The position numbers and the translations under genes were made by a program. Source: Tritrichomonas musculus (taxonomy: Eukaryota > Parabasalia > Tritrichomonadida > Tritrichomonadidae). From it: a stretch of 64,000 bases of DNA. This document shows positions 49,271-58,951 of this stretch, one piece after another. Positions within the stretch are counted from its first letter, which is position 1. The number at the start of each line of letters is the position of its first letter. The stretch covers positions 868,001-932,000 of the forward strand of contig JAPFFF010000029.1 in the NCBI GenBank assembly GCA_039105265.1, given 5' to 3'. The notes under the pieces were generated by a model that worked only from the letters and a program-made list of their open reading frames with translations, did not search any database and was not told where the DNA came from.

Positions 49271-51169
49271 TTAGACGATGAACGCAAAGTATGTTCATAC
49301 TTCAACAAGTATTACCCCGAGTATCTCGACAGAGCTGAAATACAAGATATATTCCGAGACAGGACTAAGGTCACAAAACTGGCTCATATTATCGACGACA
49401 ATGCCAGTATTGATGGTATCCCCAAGGACCCTGAAAATAATGAGATATTCGAGTACCTCAGTGAGTTCGGTCATGAGTTCAAATCGGAACACACCGATTT
49501 CCTATTTGTGAATACCCCTGAGGACTATGATAAGGCTGTAGAGGCTTGGCAAAAATATGCCAAATATGCTGATAGTGATTACAGTGAACGCACAGATATT
49601 GATACCCATGAGCCGATATACATATACTACTTCAACTCGATATCCTCATTGAACACCATATATGACGGCTTGCAACTGGTTTATGAACGCGAGGTAAAAC
49701 CATTCAAAATCTATTTCCAACTCTCGGGTGTATTTGAGACCCCCTCTGCTGAGAATACCAATGCATTCCAATATACTGCAAGGGAAATCAATTGGAACAA
49801 CTATAAATCAGCCACCCCAATTGTGGTTCGTGATGAGCAATCACTTGATATCGTGAAGTACTATATTGAATCAGTACTGCACTCATATGAGACCTCATCA
49901 TCTGGAACCAAGTTGATTCTCGTAGGAACCATCTCATTCACGGTATCTCGAATGGTCAAGGTTAGTGGTCCAATCAAGGATTTACCTCCTGAGATCAAAA
50001 ATAGCAGATTCATCATCACGGACAACGCCGATGACAATCTATGCTGGTACCGATTTCTGGCTGCATGTCTAGATGACCATCTAGTCGACCGCAAATACCG
50101 TTGCAATACTAAGAATCGCACACAGGCCGCTAAGAACTCCTATGCGAGGATCACAATATAGTGTATTCAACTAAGCCATCACAAGCTGCAATCGACCTCC
50201 TGAACAACTATCCGGGGACATCAATTGAATCCATGAAGGCATCTGCCGAGAAGCATCACTTGAATGTGGACATCTATGAGTACTTGCAGGATCGCAAGGT
50301 GTATAACCTTCAGGACCAGTGGAAATACAATAGTGATAACTCATTTAGGAAATCCGCATTGCTGTTCACCCAAAATCGAATCATCCACATAATGTACATC
50401 AGGGATACTGAGAAGCTGACCAACATCCACATCTGCCCAAAGTGTGGCTCATATGCCCATTACGGTCATCAAAATATGAATCGCTTCAAGAACCATGTTA
50501 AGAACTGTGACGGGGTATTTCGAAAGCGATTCATACCCAATCGTGAACCACTACCATACTGTCCACATATACTCAGCAATCCGGTGTACGAATATTGCTT
50601 AGCCTATGGTCTCGACTGGAAACCCAACATATATTACATCACCTACGATTTCGAAACCGTTGAACAGCCTGTGGATACATCTATTGGTTCATCCACAACC
50701 ATCAACTCACGACTGATTCCCCTTAGCGTATCATCATGTGTCAAATCGCAATCTGGTTGTACCACAAGGCACTTCTCATTAAGGGATTCATCTGAGTTCA
50801 TCATCAAGTGGATCGAGTGGTTGTTTGAGCAATCCAAGCAGGTGTATCACGATAAGGTTCAATACATGAAATCCTTCATCAATCAACCAGTTGACAATCT
50901 CAAAACCATTGATCGCAACCTGAATGTGATAACCGTATTTGGATTCAACTCGAGTAGATTCGATAGCAACCTATTCAAGGAGTATCTCAACTACAGTTCA
51001 GCTGGAACTGTGTTCTGGAGTGTTGAGCCCAATAGCATCATTGGTACCGCATCCTCATTGAAGCAGTTCATATTGAAGTCACCCAAATACGACACCAAGT
51101 TGCGATTCATCGATGCACAATCATTTGTCGCTGGTGGTACATTACGACAATTCGGCGAAGATTTCGGCT

Positions 51170-51182
51170 CAAGCATGGCTTG
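51170..51182. repeat. Short perfect hairpin in left polymerase
   Basis: CAAGC-ATG-GCTTG is followed by TGG. It sits at exactly the place in the polymerase, between FGEDFG and KGVFPYEA, where the right copy carries a cluster of four hairpins. Confidence 0.6.
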
Positions 51183-52707
51183 TGGTGTAGACTTTGGGGG
51201 AGTTGAGAATAGCTCGAAGGGTGTGTTCCCATATGAAGCCATCAACACTGAGAACTACAATGAGGTCCTCTCACAAGCAGAGCCATTTGAGTATGAAGCG
51301 TTCTACAGCTATCTCAACCAGAAGAACCCATTGACACCAGATGCTTACAAACTATATCTCGAGGATGCCAAAAACTATGAAACCCGATGGGACTACCTAC
51401 TTGCATACAATGATAATGATGTTGAGATGATGATCAAACCCATTGACAACCTGATTGCACTCAATGCGCAGTACAACGTGGACCTCATCTCAAACCTATC
51501 GCTAAGCAAGAATGCATCCTGTATCAAGTATGCACTCGCATATAAGGAATTCAATCCAAATGCCGAATACTCTATACAGAATCCCATTAACAAATTCAAA
51601 CCAAACCTCGATTGGTGGCGATTCAAATGCGAGAACTACTATAACCAGGATGTCAAATACAATCAATCTCATAAGGACAAACCCAGGAACCTCGATAAAT
51701 GTGTTTGTGAGGAGCAATTCGATAAGTTCATGGAGATGTACAACAATCCAGACACTGGCAAGTGCCATCTCTGTGGTGAGCACTTCACATGGACCAATAA
51801 GCCCACTCTCGATAGAATCAATAATGATATCGGTCATGAACTCAGTAACTGTAAACTCGCTTGTGCGGAATGCAACAGACTTCGCAGCCGTGATGACCCC
51901 AATATAACCAAACTCCGAATTCAGCTGAAGAAGTACTGCAAGATGATGCATCTCCCAACACTCATCAATGACGAACAGGAGTATTACAGCTTACGGAACA
52001 ACATCACTGGTGGTCTATCCAATGTCATGCACCGAGTCAACATCAAGGGTCATACCAAAATAAACCGTTTTAGATACAACGCCGTTGATCACAAGGTAAT
52101 CTCATATGATACTCCACACACGATGACCCATATTGTTGGAGTCGATTTCAACAGCTTATACCCATCTGCATTCAGTTCAACCAAACATGATGCCAATCCA
52201 TATCACGGGGGAGTCATGTATATGCCAGGTTCCATGATGGAGCGATTCGAGGTGTACAAGGATGGGGTCAAAAATATGAAGACCTACAACACATGTATGG
52301 GTATCATCAACAGCCAGTATCACCGAAAGCATCCCGAATTCCTGTTCAAAGCGGAGGTCATACTGAAATGCCCAATATCCAAAATCAACTACTTCATCAA
52401 TTTCCCACCTGTATTTCGCAATTTCGATATCACCAATGATGAGGCCACCATCGGCCCATATATGCACAACTACATGACTCACAACAAGCTCCCATCTGTT
52501 GACAAAACTGAACGGAAGCTGACCATGAGTGTTGATACAATGGGTACCTATCAGACATTCTCGAACTACTACCTCTGGTTCCTCCTCGACCATGGACTTG
52601 TCATCGAGGATATCAAGAGTCTCACCACATACGAGGCTCATCGTGGATTCAACCCATTCGTTAGTGAGTTCATGAAACGCCGTCAGGATATCATCTCTGG
52701 AGAGTAG

Positions 52708-52982
52708 TGTAGTATGTGCGTATTGGGGGTCAGATAATTAATCACATCTGACGGTCTACCCCATGTTAGTCGCTCAAGGGTTTCATGCGATTTTCCTTAT
52801 TTTTAACCCCATTTTCAGAACTCAAGGTTTTCTAACTCACTGTCTACAACACTGTGAGCCCCAACTATGAAACTCAATGATTTCTAGCACTTTTTTGGAG
52901 TCGAATAATTTGAGCCTCCAATTGACAGCCATAAAATTTAAATCCATCGATTATCAAAAATTAATTTTTTATTTCCACCCAA
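52708..52982. other. Junction between the two Polinton copies
   Basis: The GC-richer composition of the left copy fades to the AT-rich composition of the right copy near 52930. An inverted repeat GTCAGAT...ATCTGAC (52729-52735 and 52746-52752) lies just after the left polymerase and could be a transcript end. No terminal repeat is recognised. Confidence 0.4.
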
Positions 52983-55900
52983 ATGCGATACGATTACCGA
53001 TCACTTAAAAATATTAGTAATGATGATATTGTTGAATTAATCAAAAGTATTAACACAATTTTCAATGCAAATCTACCAATTACAACAACTGCTAAAACAG
53101 AAGCTTGGAATAGAAGGAAAAACGTAGAAGTATTATGTGATTGGCTTAATAATCGTAATGCCCACAGATTTATTAAAAATGATTTACCAAATGCAGAAGA
53201 AATAGATAGTTTCATTATACATGTACATAAACTTAAACAAATATTGGATGATTCGCATGAACAGCACTACCAAGATATACTCAAACGTGATGATTACTTT
53301 GAGGAAGATATTAATGAAGAAGATGAACGCTATTTCAACACAAAACAACAACAAATCGAGAGAGAATTCGAGATAAAAGAAGCTATTAATAGGGCTTATG
53401 AAGCAGTTGATGATGCAATACAATTAATCAAAGAACAAAAACATCCAGTTTTACAGAAGACTGAGAGATTAATCATCCCAGATGCTCCATTAATCAAAAA
53501 TCATCAAAAACAATACTTTCCAGAGAATGAAGAAATATATGAATATCTTGATAAATGCGCACACAATTTCACATCAAAACATAGTGATTTCCTTATGATT
53601 AACGAGCCACATGATTTCGATAGAGCTGTAAATGAATGGAATCACTATAATAAATATCCATCTGAAAATACTATACAACGCAAAGACAGTGGCAAGCCGA
53701 TAACAACATATTATTTCAATCAAGTTGCATCATTAGATAATATCTTTGAGTGTCTTCACAATGTATACAAGAAAGAGCTGAAACCATTTAAGATTCATTT
53801 TCAACTTTCAGGAGTCTTCGAAACATACACTTATGATTTTGAATCATTAGAAGAGAAATACGATTATAAAGCTAAAGACATTATTTGGAAAAACTATCAA
53901 TCAATGATACCTATCATTATCAGTAAACTTGAAGACCTTGATATTGTTAAACTCTATATTGAATCTGTTTTACACTCTTATGAAACAGAATCATCAAGCA
54001 CAAAACTTATATTAGTTGGTTCAATAGCTTTTACAGTTTCAAGAATGAGAAAGATAACTGGTCACATAAAGGATTTACCAATAGAATTCATCAAAAATGA
54101 TTTCATAATATGTGATAATGAAGATGATAAACTATGTTTCTTCAGATTCTTAGCTGTATGTTTAAATGAAGAACTAGCAAATACCAAAAAATATAAAACT
54201 AAAGAACGAACCAAAATCGCTAAGAAACTACTTCTTAAAGAACACAATATAATATACAACACAAAGATTCCAAATGAAGGTAAGAAAATACTTAATGAAT
54301 TCGAAGGTGTTTCAATGGAGCAAATGAAAGATTTAGCACAAAAGAATCACATTAATGTTAACATATATGAGTTTCACAAGACAGATTCTGAGCAATATTA
54401 TGATTTATCAGAGCAGTGGTTTTTCGATAAAACATTTACAACATATTCTGCATTACTTTACTCTCAAAACCGAATCATCCATATAATGTACATCAAGAAT
54501 CCTGAAAAGCTTACACAAATACATATCTGCCCGAAATGTAATTCATATATTCATTATGGTTCAAAGAATTTTAACAGGTTTGATTCTCATGTTAAACACT
54601 GTGATGGTGTATTTAAAAAGAACTTCATACCAGTTAAAGAAGCTTTACCTTATTGTCCTCATATATTGAATAACCCTGTTTATGAATACTGTTTAGCATA
54701 CAATCTTCAATGGAAACCTGAAATATATTATATAACATATGATTTCGAAACAATGGAGCAATCAATAAATAAATCAATCTCTGATTCAACAACAATAAAT
54801 TCAAGGTTAATTCCGTTGTCAGTTTCATCTTGTGTGAAATCATCAAACGGCTTGACAACAAAGAATTTCTCATTAAGAGACTCTCAAGAGTTCATACCAC
54901 AATGGATAAAATGGTTGTTCGAGCAATCAATGAAAGTCTATGCAGATAAGATATCATATTATGAATCATTCTTACCAGATACCTCTATTAACAAAAATAT
55001 GAATGTAATTACTATATTTGGGTTTAACTCATCACGTTTTGACAGCAATCTATTTAAACAATATTTTAATCATTCTTTCTGGAAAGTCGAACAAAATTCA
55101 ATAATTGGCACCCTATCTTCATTAAAACAATTCATTCTTACATCAGATAATCATCCAACTAAATTGAGATTCATAGATGCTCAATCATTTGTTGCAGGAG
55201 GTACATTAAAGCAATTTGGCGAAGATTTTGGCAACGTAATCGTTGACTCAAACGTGAGCGTTTGTGGTGGTATCAATGAATTGCAAAGCAATACCCAAGC
55301 TAAAGCTTGTGATATAAAAGGTGTGTTTCCTTACGAAGCAATCAACGATAAGAACTACAATGAAGTATTATCAAAATCAGAACCATTTTCATATGATGAT
55401 TTTTATAGCTATCTCAATCAAAAGAATCCTCTTACTAAAGAAGAATATGATGCTTATCTTGAAGATTCAAAACGTTTTGCAACACGATGGGACTACCTAT
55501 TAGCATACAATGATAATGATGTTGAAATGATGATTAAACCTATTGATAATTTAATAGCACTCAATGCTCAATACAATGTTGATTTACTTTCAAATCTCTC
55601 ATTATCAAAGAATGCTTCATGCATCAAATATGCTTTGGCTTATAAAGATTTTAATCCAAGGAACAACATTGGGATTACAAATAAATACAATACATTCAAA
55701 CCAAGCAAGAAATGGTGGCAATATAAATGTGATAGTTATTATAACCAAGATGAGAAATACAATAGATTAAACCCTAAAAAACCACAACGAGATTTAACAA
55801 AATGTGTGTCAGAAAATGATTTTGAAGCTTTTATGAAAATGTATGACGACCCAAATAAAGGGAGATGCCATTTATGTCATGAACATTTTACTTATCAAAA

Positions 55901-57623
55901 TAAGCCTACATTAGATAGAATTGACAATAATAAAGGTCACCAAATTGATAACTGCTTATTAGCATGTGCTGAATGTAATAAACTTCGTAAACGTGATGAC
56001 CCTAAAATAACAGCTCTAAGAATCCAATTAAAAAAATATTGTAAATTACATCATTTACCAACACTCATCAACGATGAACGTGAATATTATTCAATAAGAA
56101 ATGCTATCACAGGAGGACTCTCTAATGTAATGCATCGAGTAAACATTAAAGATGAGACTCATATTAATAAATTTCGCTATATTGACAATAAAGGAGTTTT
56201 GTCATATGATACTTCTAATGTTCAATCTCATGTTGTTGGTATCGATTTTAATTCTTTGTATCCATCATCATTCTCATCTTGTAAACATGAATTTAATAAG
56301 TATCATGGAGGTATAATGTATATGCCTGGAGCATTTATTAGACGAATTGATGTTAAAGATAAAGCTTCAAAAAAGAGATGCCTCGATATCATAACAAACT
56401 CATCAAGATTCTCAAATAAACCATCATATTTGTTCTACGCTGAAGTTAAACTAAAATGTCCCACCTCAAAAATAAACTATTTTATCAATTTACCTCCTGT
56501 GTTTCGCAATATCAATATCAAAAACGATGAATCAACAATTGGCACTTATATGTACAATTACATGAAAACAAATAAATTAACTTCTACAGATATGGAAGAA
56601 CGCAAGCTTACAATGCTTCTTGATACTCATGATGAATACATGATTTTCTCAAATTATTATCTCTGGTTTCTGTTAGACCACGGATTGATTATTGATGATG
56701 TTAAATCTGTTTCACAATATGAAGCTCATACAGGATTTAATGAATTTGTTAGCACTTTTATGCAAAAACGTCAGGATATTATTAGTGGTGTTAGTAAAGG
56801 GAATGAGAAATTTTATAAAATATCTATGAACGGTTCATATGGATATGATGGGATGAACTCTGAGAAATTCAGTAAAGTCAAGATATGTGATGCAAATAAA
56901 GCTTATCAATATATCATCTCTCAAACTTATATGGGTGGGGCACAATTAAGTGATAATACATTTTTAATTCAACAATCACCCAAATCATATCATTGCAATA
57001 CATGCATTCAAGAATCATTGTGGACTCTTGATAACGCAAAGTTTTGGTATCTCACATTTTATTACGATTTTATGAATAATTGTTTTGATATGGATAGACT
57101 ACATTTTATAGAGGGTGATACTGATTCAGCATATTTTGCAGTTGCTGGGAACCCAAATGAAGGTCCTGAACAATTATTTGATTACGTTATTAAAAACAAA
57201 GAGTTCTACGACAAGAATGTATATAAATTCATGCCTAACCCATCAATCAACACTATTCAAGACGAAAAAAAGATATTGGGATGTGCCATTGAAAAATATG
57301 GTGAAAACATGATAGCTCTTGCACCTAAATGTTATACTATATTTAACAGTAATGGGCAAACCAAATCACTCAAACTAAAAGGTGTATCTTTAAAGAAGAA
57401 TCATATTGTGTCTTCCGATTACAAATCTATTATTGATAATCAATCAATTAAGCTTGGTAAGAATATAAATCTTCAGATGCAAAACAATAAGATGAGTAAA
57501 ATAACGGTAAACAAGAATGCTCTCACAGGATGTCATACAAAGATGATTGTTTTACCAAATCAATCATGCGCACCTTTTGTTAGTGGCTTAACAGCGAATA
57601 ATTATTTTATTAATTATAACTAA
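52983..57623 (+). CDS. Protein-primed family B DNA polymerase (right Polinton)
   Basis: The 1546-residue protein should copy the element's linear DNA using a protein primer. The first 500 residues are helical and probably include the terminal-protein part. A zinc-finger-like segment (CPKCNSYIH...HVKHC) lies near residue 515-545. Exonuclease motifs are YDFET (Asp about 587), FNSSRFDSN (about 687) and YNDNDVE (about 846). An HNH-like module sits at about 961-1005 (CHLC, LDRIDNNKGH, ACAECN). Palm motifs follow: DFNSLYPS (Asp 1088), KISMNGSYG (about 1280) and GDTDS (Asp 1379 and 1381). A hairpin-rich linker separates the exonuclease motifs. All expected polymerase motifs are present. The nuclease module inside the polymerase is unusual. 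Confidence 0.92.
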   Translation: MRYDYRSLKNISNDDIVELIKSINTIFNANLPITTTAKTEAWNRRKNVEVLCDWLNNRNAHRFIKNDLPNAEEIDSFIIHVHKLKQILDDSHEQHYQDILKRDDYFEEDINEEDERYFNTKQQQIEREFEIKEAINRAYEAVDDAIQLIKEQKHPVLQKTERLIIPDAPLIKNHQKQYFPENEEIYEYLDKCAHNFTSKHSDFLMINEPHDFDRAVNEWNHYNKYPSENTIQRKDSGKPITTYYFNQVASLDNIFECLHNVYKKELKPFKIHFQLSGVFETYTYDFESLEEKYDYKAKDIIWKNYQSMIPIIISKLEDLDIVKLYIESVLHSYETESSSTKLILVGSIAFTVSRMRKITGHIKDLPIEFIKNDFIICDNEDDKLCFFRFLAVCLNEELANTKKYKTKERTKIAKKLLLKEHNIIYNTKIPNEGKKILNEFEGVSMEQMKDLAQKNHINVNIYEFHKTDSEQYYDLSEQWFFDKTFTTYSALLYSQNRIIHIMYIKNPEKLTQIHICPKCNSYIHYGSKNFNRFDSHVKHCDGVFKKNFIPVKEALPYCPHILNNPVYEYCLAYNLQWKPEIYYITYDFETMEQSINKSISDSTTINSRLIPLSVSSCVKSSNGLTTKNFSLRDSQEFIPQWIKWLFEQSMKVYADKISYYESFLPDTSINKNMNVITIFGFNSSRFDSNLFKQYFNHSFWKVEQNSIIGTLSSLKQFILTSDNHPTKLRFIDAQSFVAGGTLKQFGEDFGNVIVDSNVSVCGGINELQSNTQAKACDIKGVFPYEAINDKNYNEVLSKSEPFSYDDFYSYLNQKNPLTKEEYDAYLEDSKRFATRWDYLLAYNDNDVEMMIKPIDNLIALNAQYNVDLLSNLSLSKNASCIKYALAYKDFNPRNNIGITNKYNTFKPSKKWWQYKCDSYYNQDEKYNRLNPKKPQRDLTKCVSENDFEAFMKMYDDPNKGRCHLCHEHFTYQNKPTLDRIDNNKGHQIDNCLLACAECNKLRKRDDPKITALRIQLKKYCKLHHLPTLINDEREYYSIRNAITGGLSNVMHRVNIKDETHINKFRYIDNKGVLSYDTSNVQSHVVGIDFNSLYPSSFSSCKHEFNKYHGGIMYMPGAFIRRIDVKDKASKKRCLDIITNSSRFSNKPSYLFYAEVKLKCPTSKINYFINLPPVFRNINIKNDESTIGTYMYNYMKTNKLTSTDMEERKLTMLLDTHDEYMIFSNYYLWFLLDHGLIIDDVKSVSQYEAHTGFNEFVSTFMQKRQDIISGVSKGNEKFYKISMNGSYGYDGMNSEKFSKVKICDANKAYQYIISQTYMGGAQLSDNTFLIQQSPKSYHCNTCIQESLWTLDNAKFWYLTFYYDFMNNCFDMDRLHFIEGDTDSAYFAVAGNPNEGPEQLFDYVIKNKEFYDKNVYKFMPNPSINTIQDEKKILGCAIEKYGENMIALAPKCYTIFNSNGQTKSLKLKGVSLKKNHIVSSDYKSIIDNQSIKLGKNINLQMQNNKMSKITVNKNALTGCHTKMIVLPNQSCAPFVSGLTANNYFINYN
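55232..55309. repeat. Cluster of four perfect hairpins inside polymerase gene
   Basis: Four perfect inverted repeats follow one another within 78 bases: CAACG-TAAT-CGTTG (55232-55245), CAAACG-TGAG-CGTTTG (55249-55264), ATTGC-AAA-GCAAT (55280-55292) and CAAGCT-AA-AGCTTG (55296-55309). They are in frame and encode a linker found only at this spot. The left copy has one unrelated hairpin at the same place. Confidence 0.8.
55278..55313 (+). repeat. 36-base repeat, copy in polymerase gene
   Basis: This segment begins GAATTGCAAAGCAATACC and matches 57799-57834 in the neighbouring small gene at 33 of 36 bases. It encodes ELQSNTQAKACD in frame. The two genes are otherwise unrelated. Confidence 0.85.
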
Positions 57624-57648
57624 ATAGTTATTTTTTTATTCTTAACAA

Positions 57649-58083
57649 ATGACAAACGAAATAATAAGAAGAATCGATGATATAATAGCTGATTTGTATA
57701 CATTAAAATTATGGGTACATACTGAACAAAAAAAAGACAGTTCGTCTAATAGTGAACCACAAAGTGGTGAAGAGAATTCGTTAGAAGAACATACAATTGA
57801 ATTACAAAGCAATACCAAAGCTAAAGCTTGTGACTGTGTAGCAGAACCTAGAAAAGTCATCCATAGACGTACAAACCGTTCATTCCCATTAAATAAATCA
57901 AAGAATCTCAATGATGAACAACGTAATAAAGTATTAGCATTTGCAAATGAAAATAAACAACTCATCTTGGATCAACCATCTGCTACAAGAAATGAATTCC
58001 TTCAAAAGCTTGTTCACGATAAATTGAATATTAATCTTTCTGCATACATGTCTTGTAAAATAATTACTATGCTCAGTATTTGA
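57649..58083 (+). CDS. Small Polinton protein, paralogue of 47608-48105
   Basis: The 144-residue protein starts 26 bases after the polymerase stop on the same strand. It has a helical N-terminus, a Ser/Glu-rich linker carrying the 36-base repeat (ELQSNTKAKACD), a basic patch (RKVIHRRTNR) and a C-terminal helical domain that matches the small protein of the left copy. No catalytic motif is visible. The conserved domain with basic residues may bind DNA, but this is a guess. Confidence 0.65.
   Translation: MTNEIIRRIDDIIADLYTLKLWVHTEQKKDSSSNSEPQSGEENSLEEHTIELQSNTKAKACDCVAEPRKVIHRRTNRSFPLNKSKNLNDEQRNKVLAFANENKQLILDQPSATRNEFLQKLVHDKLNINLSAYMSCKIITMLSI
57756..57834. repeat. Hairpin cluster and second 36-base repeat copy
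   Basis: ACCAC-AAA-GTGGT (57756-57768) is a perfect hairpin. It is followed by ATTAC-AAA-GCAAT with one mismatch (57801-57813) and AAGCT-AA-AGCTT (57818-57829). The last two belong to the 36-base segment 57799-57834 shared with the polymerase gene. Confidence 0.75.
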
Positions 58084-58106
58084 ATATGCGCATGCTCTAT
58101 TTAAAT

Positions 58107-58871
58107 CTATGATTTGAATACAGCAAGCGTTTTATCATCTATTATTGCAGTGATAACCCCCACAGTCATACGTTTAATCTTTGATGTTATTGCAGTTTCA
58201 CCACTGAGAATCTTCAATTTATTGTCTTCATTATCAATAAATACTTCATCTCCAATACCATAACAAGATGAATCATCAACTTTTACAAGATAATCACCAT
58301 GGGAAGTGAAGGTAATACAATTATTTTTTTGGTCAATTCTAACACAAATACCAACATATTCTTTCCATGAACCAGTAGTTTTGACACTGCAAATACAATC
58401 TGTTGTATCATTCACAGTTGAAGGTATCCACGTATCACCATCATGTTTATAAACCTTACCAGTCATATATACGGGAGCTCCAATAACGAAATCATTTATT
58501 GAATTTACAGATGACTCGATTGGGGAGTAGTGGGTGATGGTTGTGTTTGATGTACCGTACATCACACCCTTATATTTTGCTAAATAACCTCGGGACATGA
58601 TTTGTCTTGAATATATTTGTTTAGCATCTAATAATTCCTGAGTAACTGTCCAAGAATATTCACCTATTGGGAAATTATATGTCAGGGGTCTTCCTGATGA
58701 TATATCAACAGTGTCTTCATAATATAGTGGGAATTTGAAATTATCGAAATACACAGTTCTTTGATGTAATACAAGAACAATGTTGTGAGGATTTCCAGTT
58801 GTATCATAGAATAATATTCTTATTTCCAAACATAGCGCATAATCACCTACTATATATTCCAGTTTAATCAC
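58107..58871 (-). CDS. Polinton protein of unknown function, beta-rich
   Basis: This frame of about 254 codons is rich in strands, Gly, Tyr and Thr. It includes GAPVYMTGKVYKHDGDTW and YGIGDEVFIDNEDNKL, which read like the small beta domains of phage tail or fibre proteins. It has no clear ATG start, so the N-terminus is uncertain. It lies just downstream of the fibre-like gene on the same strand, so a role in a surface fibre is plausible by context. I do not recognise a family. Confidence 0.5.
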   Translation of the reverse strand: MIKLEYIVGDYALCLEIRILFYDTTGNPHNIVLVLHQRTVYFDNFKFPLYYEDTVDISSGRPLTYNFPIGEYSWTVTQELLDAKQIYSRQIMSRGYLAKYKGVMYGTSNTTITHYSPIESSVNSINDFVIGAPVYMTGKVYKHDGDTWIPSTVNDTTDCICSVKTTGSWKEYVGICVRIDQKNNCITFTSHGDYLVKVDDSSCYGIGDEVFIDNEDNKLKILSGETAITSKIKRMTVGVITAIIDDKTLAVFKS

Positions 58872-58951
58872 ATTACCTTCAAGTTTTAGATAATGAATTG
58901 ATATTTCACCACCCTCTGTAATCGGTCCGCAATCAATAGCACATTTTTTTA

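Larger units (their letters stand above)
48533..52707 (+). pseudogene. Protein-primed family B DNA polymerase fossil (left Polinton)
   Basis: This is a remnant of the Polinton polymerase, homologous along its length to the one in the right copy. Visible parts are the long N-terminal region expected to serve as terminal protein, a C-x-x-C...H-x-x-x-x-C zinc-finger-like segment, exonuclease motifs (YDFET, FNSSRFDSN, YNDNDVE), an HNH-like module (CHLC, LDRIN, ACAECN) and the palm motif DFNSLYPS. It is broken, with about two breaks. The DNA is markedly GC-richer than its homologue. It also holds an internal 129-base tandem repeat that the other copy lacks. Confidence 0.8.
46962..52930 (+). mobile_element. 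Polinton (Maverick) fossil, left copy, broken
   Basis: The region is clearly GC-richer than the host DNA to the left and the Polinton copy to the right. Its parts are a noncoding leader with direct repeats and a CTA array, a small gene shared with the right copy, a tRNA-like unit and a protein-primed family B DNA polymerase. It is broken, with about two breaks. Terminal repeats and target duplications were not found, so both borders are approximate. The many differences from the right copy show that the two belong to separate lineages, and this one looks older. Confidence 0.7.
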
